Shown in pieces: positions 50,976-64,000 of a DNA stretch of 64,000 bases. Made by a program: the position numbers and the translations under genes. The notes beneath the pieces are model-generated. The model searched no databases. It had not been told where the DNA came from and saw only the letters and a program-made list of their open reading frames with translations. The stretch is from Tetrahymena thermophila SB210 (taxonomy: Eukaryota; Ciliophora; Oligohymenophorea; Hymenostomatida; Tetrahymenidae). Within the stretch, counting starts at the first letter, position 1; each line of letters begins with the position of its first letter. Location: positions 62,001 to 126,000 of the forward strand of contig NW_002476162.1 in the NCBI RefSeq assembly GCF_000189635.1. The letters are read 5' to 3'.

Positions 50976-53900
50976 TCAATTATCTTGCGTTTGTTGAGAT
51001 TCAAATAAGTTAATATTCTTAGATTACTTTTTTGCAATAAAGCTAATTGGAGTTCTTGCGAAGCTGTTTTCATCAAAATAAGCTTTTTTATAAAATTAAT
51101 GTACAAAATATTAATGATTTTATTAATTTATACTTATATTCTCGTCATCCATTTTAGTGAGTGAGAATTTTTCTATTTTTAAATTATTTCTCTCACCTGA
51201 ATTTCTTCTATCTATTTTACCTTTTTAGTTTTGAAAAAATTTAATATTAAAAAAATTCATTTTTTTACCTTGAAAACTAATTTATTAAATGTTTCGAGAT
51301 TTTTAAATAGAGTTGCTTAACCCGTATAGAGATCTTTATTAATTCATCTATATAATTAAAATTTTATTTTTTTCTTGTTCTTCAATAATTTCATCAACTT
51401 GGTTATTATTTTATTGCTTATTGGAATTTCTTTTCTTAAGTCTAATATATTTAAATACTTCTTTTTAAATTTAGCTCCATCTTCTCATTACTTAAAATTG
51501 ATTGGAGCTTTATATGATTAGTTAACTAGTTAAAAATTTAGGAAATACACTTTTTATTTTTATTAGCAACTAATGAAACAAATTTCTTTATTAAGGATCT
51601 AAAGGTATTTCCCTCAAAATTACTTTCATCACAATTTTCATAATAAACACAAAGTTGAAGAAAAAAATAATTATAGTAGAAATACTCTCCCAATCTGTAT
51701 TTCCCATAAGATTGATTATTACAATAGAATTAAATTATAGAACTGTAGCCATTAAATCAAGATTATTTAGCTAAATACTACTATATGGTCTACTAAAGAA
51801 TGATGCTAAACCATAAACAAATAATACTGATAAAGAAACTAAAGCTTTTTATCCAGTATTATCAAAAAAAGTGCAAATATAAATTAAAGATTTTTAAGTT
51901 GTCTTTATTATTTCCCAGTAGTATTTTTCTTATCTATACTCATAAAATAAAATGCCATAGACTTTTATATTTTCAATTTTTGTAAGGCTAGTTCTTTTTT
52001 GTTTTAGCTTAAAAAGGAAAAATAAAGGTAAAAGTAAATAGAGTAACACTAATGAAGGAATCAAAATAAAAAATATATTTTATTTATGATCATCTCCAAA
52101 GCAGATATACTATTTATCAGTCAAAACATAAGAATAATCTCCAATTTAGACACAGCTAAGTTATTAGACAAAATAATTTATAAGGCTTGGAGAAAAGTAA
52201 AGCCATAAGAAAATAAATGAGCATTTTATATCATAAATATACTATCTATAATTATTACTTTTGCATTTTAGTAAATAAATGCCTAAAGCAAATATAAATA
52301 AGAAAGTTAAGGGAATCAATATCCTTAAAATTGATCTCCTTGTTAATATATTTCCTACATCTAAAGAATTAATCAGAATACAATCTATTGAAATCCTTTA
52401 AATTAATATAATAAAATTTATTTTTTAAAGGGGGTATAAAAAAATTTCTTATTTATTATTTATTCTTACAGTATTTATTATAAAAGATAAAATGAAAATA
52501 TCCTAAATTTTTCAAAATAATGTAACTCTTAAAAATTTTTGATTTATAATTTTGATGAGTAAATATATTTATTAACTAAATAATATAAATAATTATATTT
52601 TTAAAAAATAAATTACATTGAATCAGATGAGGAGTCTCCAAAAATACTAATTACTTATTTGAGATAATATGAAAAATTTGTAAATTAGAATATGATTGTA
52701 ATAATTTAAATATAATTGATTAATATCTTAGTAGCAACTGTATTCTAATCAGACTCTGATGATTTGCCAATACAAATAAAGTTTAATCGCTTCATATACA
52801 AAAAAAGGCATTTTTAAGTAGAGAATCTTTATATTTTCCTAAAACAGAATGATAAATAGCACAAAATTGCTAAATATAGAAGGAAATAAAAAACAATATC
52901 TATATAATTATCTTTGCATTTCATGCAGCTAAGATTATTGCTTTTAGAATATTAATCTCCCCATAATTAATTATTAATATCACAGCTTTCACATAAAGCT
53001 CCTATGTGACCAACACTGCAAATTGATTTTTCAAATTATTCTATAATAAATTTTTTATAATTTAATATTATTAGATTTTAAGTATTTACCTTAAGGCATT
53101 TAAGAAGAAAAGCTATAATTCTACTAGTTTTATGATTATATGCAATTAGAAGGATTAGAGCATGCAAATACCTTGCTCGATTGTGGATTTAATCTCCAGT
53201 ATCCATCTTATAGCACTATTATATCTTTTTCACAATAACTAGCTTATTCAGGGCAACGGCTGCATTGATAAGTCTCAGAATCAGAAATATTTCTTATAAA
53301 AGAATATGTTCCTATTTTTGTTTATAGTTAAAAACATCTTTTAAATATTTTTTTTATTTATTTTTAGAGCTTAAATCTTTTTAAATTTTTATGTAATCGC
53401 TCTTACAAATTTTTGATTTTGAAAATAAGAGAAGCATTCATTTATTATTGGATTTTAGAAAAAGTTTATATAAAAAAATGTTTACCTTATGGACATTCAT
53501 AACATTAAATGAAATTAAATTCTTACTTAGGAATTTAACCAACTTAGCATGGTAAAAAGTTTAATTAAATATTACTTCCTACTATACTTAATTTGAAATT
53601 GTTTTATTAAAAATTGTAAATTGGGACCTTTGAAGAAAGTTAAATTTATAAAAACTAAATACTAGAGGGATTAGAAGTTATTTATGGTTAAAAAGCAAAA
53701 TAATTGTTAAAAATTTAAATTCCCCCTTATATATGCATTTTCAACTCATCTTAGTTTACAATAAGAATATCATATCCTTAAAATTCTTAAATTATCAATT
53801 AATGAATTTTATTTGTTTCAATATTTAAGGGGTAATTTACTATTTCTTCAAATTCATCAACCAAATAAAATATAAGAGGTTAACTCATAGTATTTCCAGA

Positions 53901-56900
53901 TACCAATTAAGATAGCATTTATGTATAATCCTTTTGAAATTTGATTGATTTTGGATAAGAGGTAATTTATTAACCAAACAAAAAAGCTTTGTTATTAAAA
54001 ATTTAAGATTATTAAATATCAAGATGGCGATATTTATACTGGTTATCTCTATAAATTAAAGAAGAATTCATTCCTTAGTATCTGATTCCACCTCCTATTA
54101 CTGCTTAATTAAAGGAAATTGTACAATTATTTAACTAAACTTAGCTATTGCTAATATATATTCCCCCACCGCAACCCTTTTAAACTGTGTTCTTAGAAAA
54201 AAGGGAATTATTAATTATTATGTTTATTGTTGTATCAAACGATACTGTTCCATAAAAAGATTCTTAGAGATAATTCATATTAATTATCAAGTCATTAAAG
54301 ATAACATCACTGTGCTAAAAAATATAAATAACTTAACCAGTTTATAGATTATTATCATTAAATTAACTATATAATATCTAGCAACTTAAATCGTCTAATT
54401 CAGAGTCTAAATTTTTATGCTAAAAGCTATTTAACAAAAATATTGAACCCTTTATCTAGTTTTTATTTACAATTAAGTTTTAAACATTTATTATGTTTGA
54501 ATAAAATTAAATTATATCGCTATTAAATATTCCATTTTAAATGCTCATATTTTCTACATTTGTATTTAAACTTGATATATAGATTGATGGATTTTAATCT
54601 TTAAATTAACTATTTATTACTAACAAATTATTAATTGTAACTTAAGAAACTATGACTATTACTTTATTATAAAATTATTCTTAAACTTAAACAAAAGAAG
54701 GTCCTGTACTATTTGTAACTGTAAGATTTTATAAATTATTTATTAAAGATCCCATAGTTTATATTAAAGAGTAAGATTTTCCTTCAAATTAAGAGTTATA
54801 AATTTACAGACTTTAGATAAAAAAATTATTTGTATTAGAAGATGATATTATAGAACCACTTGACTTAGTAATGTTCACCAATATATTATTCAGTGTTAAA
54901 TTTCCAATATTTTAAAAGTTAAATATACTGCTTATTTGTAGATTTGAATTTTAAATAGAAATATTTGAAATGCTTAGAGTTTAGATGCTATCAAATGCAA
55001 TTATATATTTCAAAGATGGATATTTATTTTAAGTGGTAAAGTTTTTAAATGTAAGTTTGTCTAAATAAACAAGGTTTACATTTTTAATTAAAATCATGCA
55101 ACTATTTTGTTCACTGATATTTATCAAATGTTATGAAGTGATAAATTCTGAATTTGAAATTATGAGCTCATTCATATTTTAAAATATAATACATACTTAG
55201 CTATCCAAATCAATTATTGTATTTGCCATACTTATACTTAAAAGGTTTTTGCTACTATTTATATCAATTGTAATTGGAGTAATTAATTGTTTATTTTATG
55301 GTTACTAAGGAATTGTGAGCCTCATATTTAAAATTTCTAAATTAGGTATGATTGCATTAAAAATATTGTTGATATTATTATAATTTTAATTTATCAGATA
55401 AACAAGTGCATTTTAAGAATCTGAATATAGTCTTAATGTAAAATTTGATGGTGTTAGTGTTTAAAAAATATCTTATCTTAAATACAGACTTGTTTGTGGT
55501 ATAAAATATATTTCCAAAACTTAAATATTGGCATAGTTTTTTGAAACAAATTAATCTTAAATAGCTTGCATCTTTACAGAATATTGAAGTATGGATAAGT
55601 CTTAAACATAATCATTGAATGTTAGTACACACTATTAATTTGAAGCATATCTTTAAGAATCAACGTTTTAATTTGTAGTTAAAGTGTATTATAACAATCT
55701 AATGTCATAATTAGAGCTGATAACCATTGACAACTGATATGTATTTAGCTACTATACAGGATTTAAAATAGCATAACCAATTATAGGTAAACTGACTTAA
55801 AATGATTATAATAGATTATAATTATTTTTAGAAAAGTAGTACACATCAATTTCTGTTTTAGAAGCTAGAAGCATAATTGATTTTGATAATATTTAAATTT
55901 ACTAAATATTTTTAATGTTAAAAGACCTTATAGTTAGATAAAGAGAAAAATCAATTAAAGAATAAATGTTTGCCTATCCAAAAGTTTGTAAGACTAAAAA
56001 CTATGATATTTATTCTGATATCTTTGACTCTTCATATTTTTAATTATAAAATAGAGGAATTTGGTTTGAAGAAGACAAATCTCTCAACTTTTAAGCAGGC
56101 TATTTCAAGTTAAAAAGTGAATTTACTAGCATACCATCTTGATCAATAGCTACTAATTTTAAATCAAATGTCTATTGGAGTTCTAATAAAATGTATTAGC
56201 TGCCAATTTTTAATTATTAAATATTATTTGTCATTTATAATTTAGATAATTTATTTTGACTAGGATTCCAACTGAAAACAATACTACTGATATAAAACAC
56301 TAATGGTAGATTTGTTGTATTTTGAATGATATTTTTACCAAATATTATATTTTAATTGGTTAATTATTGATCTAACTAACTTATCTATGTAAATTTGAAG
56401 CTATTAGGGTCTTAAATACTTATCGCTATTAAATTAATCCCTTGTTGGTCAAAGCAATATACAGTTTAATTACGAATATTGCAATCGTTAATAAGTTAAT
56501 TGAATTAACTAGAAACTAAACTTATCATATTACTTTCATAGTCTAAAATTTATAGATATAAAGTAGAAGCTACTGTGTTTTAAAGTAGCAAAACAGGAAA
56601 GAAATTTAGTTCTTCTAGTAAAGTGTAATATTGGTAATTAATAGATTAAAAATAATATATTTTAAGGAGATTTATATTTGAATTGTTAAGTTGATATAAG
56701 CAGTACCTTAATATATGATGTTAAATAATTATATATTATTATAAATCATTTGTAGCTTATTTTAAAATTTTTATTATTCTATAATTATACTTAATGCCAT
56801 AATTTATATTTGATATGTTTCCAATTGGTCCTCCTTTTAATGTAAATTATAAATTTTAGTCTTGAGTGATATCTAAGCTTGAAAATGGGGTTATTGTTTA

Positions 56901-59900
56901 ATTTTACAAAGAGACTTAGTAAAAAGAAATTTAATTATAATTGAATTCTCTTGAAAACATAATTAAATTATCATTTTAATTCCTTACTTATGCTATGTAA
57001 TTAATTAAATCTGCATTTTGAGGACTTAAGTAAAAATTCTAATAATCATAGAAAATAATTGATGAGTAATCATAAATTATGATGTTTTCTTATGTGATGC
57101 ATGTAAGTATATTACTTTGTTTATCAAGATTTATAGATTTAATTTATCCGCCAGCTTAAGATTAACTTAGATTTTCTTAAAAGTTGAGATAATGAATTAT
57201 TTAAGTTTGTGATATTTAAATAAAGAATACATTATCTGCAAATACTATAATAAGTATATCCTTTTAAAAATCTTCAATTATAGTAAATTTAGTTTCCTAG
57301 TTATATTATGAAAAAGTTTAGGAGTACTAAGAGATGTCTATTGATATAACCTGGTTAGTAGAAGTTGAATATTAATCGTCAAGATACATTATTTAAATTA
57401 ATAACTCATAATTAGGTGCCACAATAGCATTAATTGGATGTTCATAATAAGAAAGTTGATCTATTACAATATTCTAGTTTTATCAAATGTTTAATGATTA
57501 AATAAAATAAGTGAATTGATAAAAATTGGATAAATAATAAATATTGAGATATTTTGATATTTTTTAAAAATAAGATAAATTTAATTTAACTTATTAATAC
57601 CATAATTTCTCATTTATTGTGTATTAATCTTAAAAGAGTTTTGTAAATAAAGTTAGCATTAAAAAAATAAACACTAAACAGTTATTTTAATTATTTTAAA
57701 TATAATATCTCAGAATAATAGGTATTTAAATTTTATATTTAAAATTAAACTTACATCTATGAATGATATAGTTTTAATAAGTTTGAATTATGAACTATAG
57801 ATCTAGCATTGCAAATAATCTTAATTACATAAAATAATTCTTTAGTAATAGCTATCATAGAATTACTTAATGAATGTTATAGTCTAGAAAACAAGAACAA
57901 AGTAATTAAACTGCTTAAAAGATGGTGCTGTATATACCACAGCAATACATGGATTTGTTACTAAGTAAAACAAATTTAATTAATCCAAACTATACAAGCT
58001 TACCATGCGATCGTTTCCTAATATACTAGTTGTTAAAAACCAATTAGTTTTATTCTAGCTATAAGAAAAGCTTGCTATTTATGTAGTTTATTTCAACAGA
58101 ATATTTTTGTTAACTCTGTCAAATGATGAGGTACACTTTAGGATAGGATCATAATCTGAATCTTTAGGCATTTCATACATAAACTAACCAGTAGAAAACT
58201 AAAAAACGAACCATTAGCAAAATGAATTTGATATTACTAAAGTATCTTCTTAGAAATCAATAATGAACTGATTAATTTAAGAAGGTATGTTATCAATCAT
58301 TTATATTATAGATTAGTTCTTATAAATTATGAAGCCATTATCATAATATATTGTTTAATAGTTTCCATAAGATTAAATACCTTGAATATTTATAAGAGTT
58401 GGTTAGTTAATTTATGCTAATATATTAACCTATTTTAATAATATTTTATTCTTTTAATAGTTATTTTAATTTATTAAAACTTACATTAAGTTGTGATTTT
58501 AAAAAAATTGAGCATAAAAGATTATTATTTTATGGATCCCTTAAAACAAGATATATTTTATCTAGAGGTATATCAATACAAGAGATTAAAGTGATGTAGT
58601 TTAGTTTCAAAAGCGATATATAATCAAGATACATTTATCCAGGTACTTTCATTTGAACCTAAGTACTAAAGATATTAATGATTGAAAAATTAGATTAATT
58701 TTTAATAGTTAAAAATTATTACCTATTAAATCCTACATTACCAGAAATGTTGCAGATTCCAGAATTATCTTAATCTAGATATAGGGCTCTATTGTCTAAG
58801 TAGCTATCAAAAAAATATTAATTCATTTATTATTAACATGATATCAAAGGTAAGTATATCTAAAATACTTATTTAATTTGATTTTAAGATAAAGAATAAA
58901 CCTTAAAATTTAATCCTTAAAAGAATCCAAACTATTATTTATAATTAAATAACTATTAAATAAAAAATTAAAAAATTAATTTAATTTTTAATTTTTTTAA
59001 ATTGTTAAAAACAAACCAATTTATTAGAAATAAAATTTTAAAAATACAATTTTTACTCATTCATTAAATTAATTTAGACTACTTTAAAACTTTTGTAAAA
59101 ATTGTTTTAATTGATTTTTAAAATTTTATTTTATTGAAAAATGACCTTTATTATTGAGAATATTGATTCTATTAAAATACCTGAAAAATAAACAAAAAAG
59201 TGCTCAAAATTTTTCTTTTTTACAATAAATAATTAATTTTTCTATTGAAGAAAAAATAATCAAATATTATTTGGAAGTGTGGTTACTTTTTTAATTTAAA
59301 TAAAAAAAATTACATGAATTTAATCATAAAAAGTTATTATTTAGCGAACTAACTAGGAGCATTTTATAATTGTCTCTGAAGAAGTTGGATAATGCATAAT
59401 TTGGATTTTTTTTATATCATATGAAGCTAAAATAAACTCACCATAAATAATTTAATAAATAACATTTCCATAGGCAGAGTATTAAACTTACAAGGAATTT
59501 AAATTATCATCTATAAAATTTATTTAATTCTATTTAAAGATTACAATTAATTGCTTGTTTTGATAGTAGATAAATTATGAGATAGATTAAATTGTATATT
59601 ATTTTTATTTAATTATCTTACCTAAAAAATCTATAATAAACATATTATTTATTGTTATGCATATTATATTTTCATTGTTAATTTAATAAGCATAAAGAAT
59701 ATTTTCTGTTTACTGACCATTAAAAAGTAGAAAGTCATATGTTCCCAAATTTATGAAGTCAAAGTATGAAAGTATTGCGTTTGTTTAATCTACGAGACAT
59801 ACAATTTTTTTAACTTAATCAAAAAATCTATAGGCCTAGCTCTGTTATTTAGTTAAAATTAAAAATTATATATATTACTAAATTATTTACAAATGTCAGA

Positions 59901-62457
59901 TCTAACCTGGCAGGTATTTCTTTAATAATTTATCCATTTGATGTGAATGCAACAACTGATTTCCAATTTAGATCATCGAAGTTGTAGACATAAAAATTTT
60001 CTTCGCTATCAAAAAATGGAATACCATTTGAAAATGCTCTTGGCATAACTACTTAAGTTATAAACTCTGATTCATTCTCAGGGTCTTTTGTAAAATCTAT
60101 TATAAAAACTCCTCCAAAATAAAAAAGATATATTCTATTTGTTTATTTATTTTGCAAAGGATAATATGAATAAATTTAACTAGTGCTCATAATTATATCT
60201 CCATTTCTCATGTCTCTCAATTAATAGCTTTATTGAAATCCTTGCAATGCATATTTTTTTCCTTAAGAATCAAAAATATTTGAACCATAATCTCCCATAT
60301 GATAATTTGGAGTTTTTTATGTCTTGCAAAGAGTTTATTTATCTATTTTAAAGCTTTAGTTATCGTTCAAGATTACTTAAGCAATATTGTTCTCATCAGT
60401 AGTAATAACAATATCTCTATCCACAATATGGATACTATAAAAATATGAATTGAAAAAGTATTTCTTGATTGTTAGCAGATTCAAATCTTATTTGAAAATG
60501 TAATTAGATTAGAACGAATTGGCATAATATATATTATCTCCTAGTATTTAATTAAATATCATTTGAGTATTTTACTAAAAGCTTACTATTTCGCTAATTT
60601 AACTATCGCCGTTATTTTAAGTAATGTTAAATAATTTATAGGATAAATTATTATAAGAAACTTAATAATTCTGTAAAATAAACATTAGTTTAGTCTCAGA
60701 AGACAGGAAGCTTACAAAATAATTGTCTGTATCCATATTTTAGATTATAAATTCTTAACAGCTTTAAACATATTTTTCATTTAAGATTAGAATAGCATAG
60801 TTATTTGCTCCTGTTAAGATGTATATTTTTTCAGTGACTCTGGATATTGCATTATATTAGTTATAAAAATAACATATGGCTTATAATTGTTTATATAGAA
60901 CTCCATTTTAAGTTTTACCACTGCTATCGATCCATTTTTCTTATAAAAAAAATATTATTAAATAAATTATAAAAATATATTTAAATATACCTGCTGATTT
61001 GTATATTAAAATCTCTTAACTAAATTATACAATACATATATAGTAACTACTATCTGCTTGAAACTGTATAAAGCTTTTAGACCAATCCAAGGAATAGTTC
61101 TTATTAAAGATATTTGTTACTTCAAAAAAAAGTACATCTTATTCACTTTGTACACAAATATAATCAGTTCCATTATAAGAAACAAAATCAAATAAATACA
61201 AAAAGCCATTAGATGACTATTATAAAGTATGTATTTCTTGTATTTGTGGTGATTTCAGGTCAAATGCCTAAATATATTTAGGGTACACACAAAGATAGAA
61301 TTACTCTTTTTAAAAAATAAATAGTTTTAATCGTAAAAAAAATTTAGATTAAAAAAGATAAATATTTTATTTTGATTTAAATATTTTCTATTTATAAATT
61401 TTAATTTTTGATGATAACTTTACTCTCTCTTTTTAAAAAAGAAAATTTTAAAATAAATAATTTGAAAGTAAGGTTTATTTTTCCAAATCAAAATTTATTA
61501 AAAAATATATTATTTGTAAATAAATTTTATATATATTCACTATTTTTATTGTATTCAGATTCAAAAATCATATTTTATTTAGCTGATTTATTGAAGTAAA
61601 TTATTTAAAAAATTACTTATGAAAATTTTATTTTAAATATTTAGCTAGAATTCAAACGAAATAATAAGGATAATCGAATTAAAAATTAAATCTTTTTTAT
61701 AAAATTTTTAAATTAAATTACTTTGAGATAATTTGCAAAACAATGAGTTATCAGGATTATTTAAAGTTGGTTGAATCTCTGAAAGGAAACTAATTACTGG
61801 TGTTAAATATCTCCAAAACTTGATATTTCCAATATTATCGTAAGTGACCATTATTTCTTGTTAGTTGTTATCAATATATTTTTCAATTGATAAAATCGTC
61901 TATTTGTATATTACTTAGTATTTGTGACAATAATTGCTTTCAGAGTATTATATAGGGCATTTGTTTACTGTTTAGCATGTTGAAAACTAGTCATTTTTTA
62001 TTTATCCTAATCTGCACTAAAAGGTACACTGGCTATTTTAAATGAGAAATTGCGACTAGCCTAAACAATTAGAGACACATATTCCATCTTTTAGCTAAAA
62101 ATTTTCTTTACATACTTAGCAAGTATTTTAAGTAGCGCACATAAGACATCCTTCTAATTAGCACTACTAGCACTGGTTTTATTATGGGTCAAAATAATAT
62201 TCACAGTTACTTAGACAGCTTCTATAATCTTCACTTAGATAATAAGTAGTTTAGCATTGTTAACAAGTTTAATATTATTCTGAATATAAGTTAGAAGAAG
62301 GATTTAATCCTACTTAGCAACTTTCGCAATTTTAAGAGCACTTAAAACATTAATTTTAGTAAGGATCAAATCCCTATCCTTAAGGGCAACCTTAATCACT
62401 TGAAAATACCAAGCTCAAGGAAATTAATAGCTATTTAAGATATGTATATTTTATCAT
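50976..62457 (-). CDS. Giant Cys-rich/beta-helix multi-pass membrane protein, paralogue copy 4 (3232 aa, 12 exons)
   Basis: Same architecture as copy 1. Exons: 62457-61722, 61305-60991, 60939-59891, 59841-59314, 58931-58723, 58665-58485, 58429-57755, 57473-53486, 53311-53090, 53040-52617, 52395-51269, 51220-50976. The coding total is 9699 nt, exactly 3233 codons. The start is an ATG with a signal peptide (MIKYTYLKQLLISLSLVFS). Every length difference from copy 1 is a multiple of three: 9 nt fewer in exon 1, 3 in exon 3, 3 in the large exon, and 9 in the seven-span exon. The N-terminal Cys clusters, CGGGIYIS beta-helix motif, GYWR-type module and long Gln-rich tail are all kept. The exon beginning MSIDC in copy 1 begins with Ile-Ser-Ile here, showing that this Met is internal and not a start. 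Apparently intact; role inferred only from domains. Confidence 0.88.
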
Positions 62458-64000
62458 TTTTAGTTTTTTTCTTACTTAAATTTTTGTTTAATTATTTATT
62501 TATTATTTCTTTAATTAATTTTCTACTTTTTTTAAACAGAAAATGTTCGTTAAATAAATTGAATTCTGTTTATTTAAATAAAAAAATTCTTTCGTTGAAA
62601 TTAAGTAAAAATAAATGCAAAGTAGAAAGTTAAAATCAACTTTTTTGTTTAAATGTTATGAATTTAGCATGATGAATTTCTTTTTATAAATCTATTATTT
62701 TTTTTGGTTTAATTCAAATAAATAAAAAAGTTTACTTGCTAAAATCAAATTTAAAGGTCATTATATTATTGAGTGTTAAATAATGAGTATTTAACATACA
62801 AATGCTAATTTCATTATTAAAATAATTCTCATTTATTATTTTGCTATAGTTTGTATAGTTTTAAGTATTTTTAAATTATTTTAGCAACCTTATTATATAA
62901 TATAAATCTTCATTAAACAAGATCTGAAAGTAAAGCAGTCATTTTTTCAACTGATGATTTTTTAATTTTTTTATAAAAATGAAAATATGATTTTATTAAT
63001 ATTCTAACTGAATATTATAAGGTATATATTTATTTAAAATAAAAGAGTAAAATAAGATATTTTTAAATAAAATGCAAGAGATTTTTAGTTTTATTGATTT
63101 ATGTTTAGAGACTATATTACCATTTGAATTATTTAACAACAAATAAAATAAGAATCAATTTTTTATTTTCTTTACAAATCAAAAATAAATAATGTATGTA
63201 TCTCTCAGTTTTAAATTTTACTGGATAAATAAATTTAATGTAAATTAAATAAACATCAATTTTTAATCTTAGTCTTGATCTATCTCTGTATCTCTGTTCC
63301 TTAATTTCATTCAAAAGTAAATGAAATAAATTGAGTGTCTAAATATTTTTTAAATTTAGAATGATAGATTGCAATTAGTATTTTAAATATATTTTATTCT
63401 TTCTTTTATAAAATAATTGTTAGCTTTATTCTTTATTTGAAAAAATTGCTATTTTATTAATTCTTTGTTTTATGTTTTTTTATTATCTGTAATTATTTGT
63501 TTATTAACAAAACCCTTTTTGTTTTAGATTATACTGGATTTGATTAATCACAAGAATTAAGAAAATAAAATAGAAGAAGTAGAAGAAACAAAAATTGAAT
63601 GATTATTTTAAATTTCCTTTTTTTCAAAGTTATTAATTTAATTTTCTTTTTGTTCAAAAAGCTAAAAGCTGAAAAATAATAAAAGCAATATAATTAGTAT
63701 AGAAGAACTCTTAAATAATAGTAAATACTTATATAAAATAAAGCTATTATCGATATGTAATTAGATAAATAATTTAATTTAAAATATTTGGACATTTTAA
63801 TTATTATATCTTTTTAATTCATAATCTTCTTAGTACATTACTTTTTTCAAACAACATAAATTCAAAAATCTAGTTAAATCAAAAACTATAAAAGAAATAA
63901 AATAATTATTTTAAGTTGATTTTTTAGTATTTTGTGGCATGGATTTTTAAAAATAAAATAGTATAACTTTGGTTAAAAATTTGAAGAAAAATAATAAAAC
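62458..64000. other. Spacer upstream of copy 4
   Basis: 5'-flank sequence homologous to the other spacers up to the window edge, for example the CAAAAATCTAGTTAAA block near 63866 matching 14077 and 47247. No gene is seen. Confidence 0.6.

Larger units (their letters stand above)
970..64000. repeat. Tandem array of four giant-gene units with flanking spacers
   Basis: Homologous units begin at about 970, 14963, 33880 and 50755, spaced about 14.0, 18.9 and 16.9 kb apart. Each comprises 3' flank, giant gene and 1.5-2.5 kb of 5' flank, all in the same orientation. Units 2 and 3 additionally carry DLH-like relics. The extra length between copies 2 and 3 is the insert with the RING-like and pepsin-like genes. 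Confidence 0.88.

Noticed and set aside
970-64000. Tetrahymena mating-type (mat) locus, which also has tandem partial genes with furin-like repeats and membrane exons
   Set aside because: That locus has divergent MTA/MTB gene pairs; here all copies point the same way, are about twice as long and three are complete.
1-64000. Mitochondrial or bacterial AT-rich DNA, CRISPR arrays, tRNA or rRNA genes
   Set aside because: GT...AG introns, signal peptides and the TAA/TAG-Gln code indicate a ciliate nucleus; no regularly spaced short repeats and no cloverleaf or rRNA-like stretches were recognised.

Overview
The window looks like nuclear DNA of an oligohymenophorean ciliate, most likely Tetrahymena or a close relative. 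It is extremely AT-rich. Read with the standard code it has almost no open frames, but the minus strand opens into very long reading frames once TAA and TAG are read as glutamine and only TGA as stop. Short GT...AG spliceosomal introns, mostly about 48-60 nt with a few of 140-380 nt, argue against an organelle. Introns this long also argue against Paramecium.

The layout is dominated by four tandem, same-strand (minus) paralogues of one 11-kb gene: copy 1 (12231-1188), copy 2 (25434-15188), copy 3 (45434-34262) and copy 4 (62457-50976). Copies 1, 3 and 4 give complete 12-exon models of 3240, 3184 and 3232 aa. Each has a signal peptide, a Cys-rich (furin/growth-factor-receptor-like) N-terminus, a long beta-propeller-like ectodomain, a parallel beta-helix with a CGGGIYIS motif, a second Cys-rich module with a GYWR motif, about seven membrane spans and a Gln/Asn-rich cytosolic tail. 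They look like giant cell-surface receptors or adhesins. Copy 2 lost about 1.27 kb (the end of the beta-helix, the GYWR module and the first membrane spans), replaced by about 100 bp of unrelated sequence, and now meets a TGA at 16766.

Between the paralogues lie long AT-rich spacers that were duplicated along with the genes, plus decayed remnants of a dienelactone-hydrolase-like gene (left edge; 28.7-29.5 kb; 47.7-48.2 kb; 49.7-50.3 kb). The gap between copies 2 and 3 also holds two single genes on the same strand. One is a membrane-anchored pepsin-family protein whose two catalytic Asp motifs are both altered (33071-31830). The other is a RING/B-box-like zinc-finger gene that appears frameshifted twice at homopolymers (31569-30590). 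A 180-bp direct repeat sits just upstream of the pepsin-like gene.

Copies 1 and 2 resemble each other most, as do copies 3 and 4, so the array probably grew by at least two duplication rounds. I saw no tRNA, rRNA, CRISPR array or transposase. All gene models come from hand translation and comparison between the copies.
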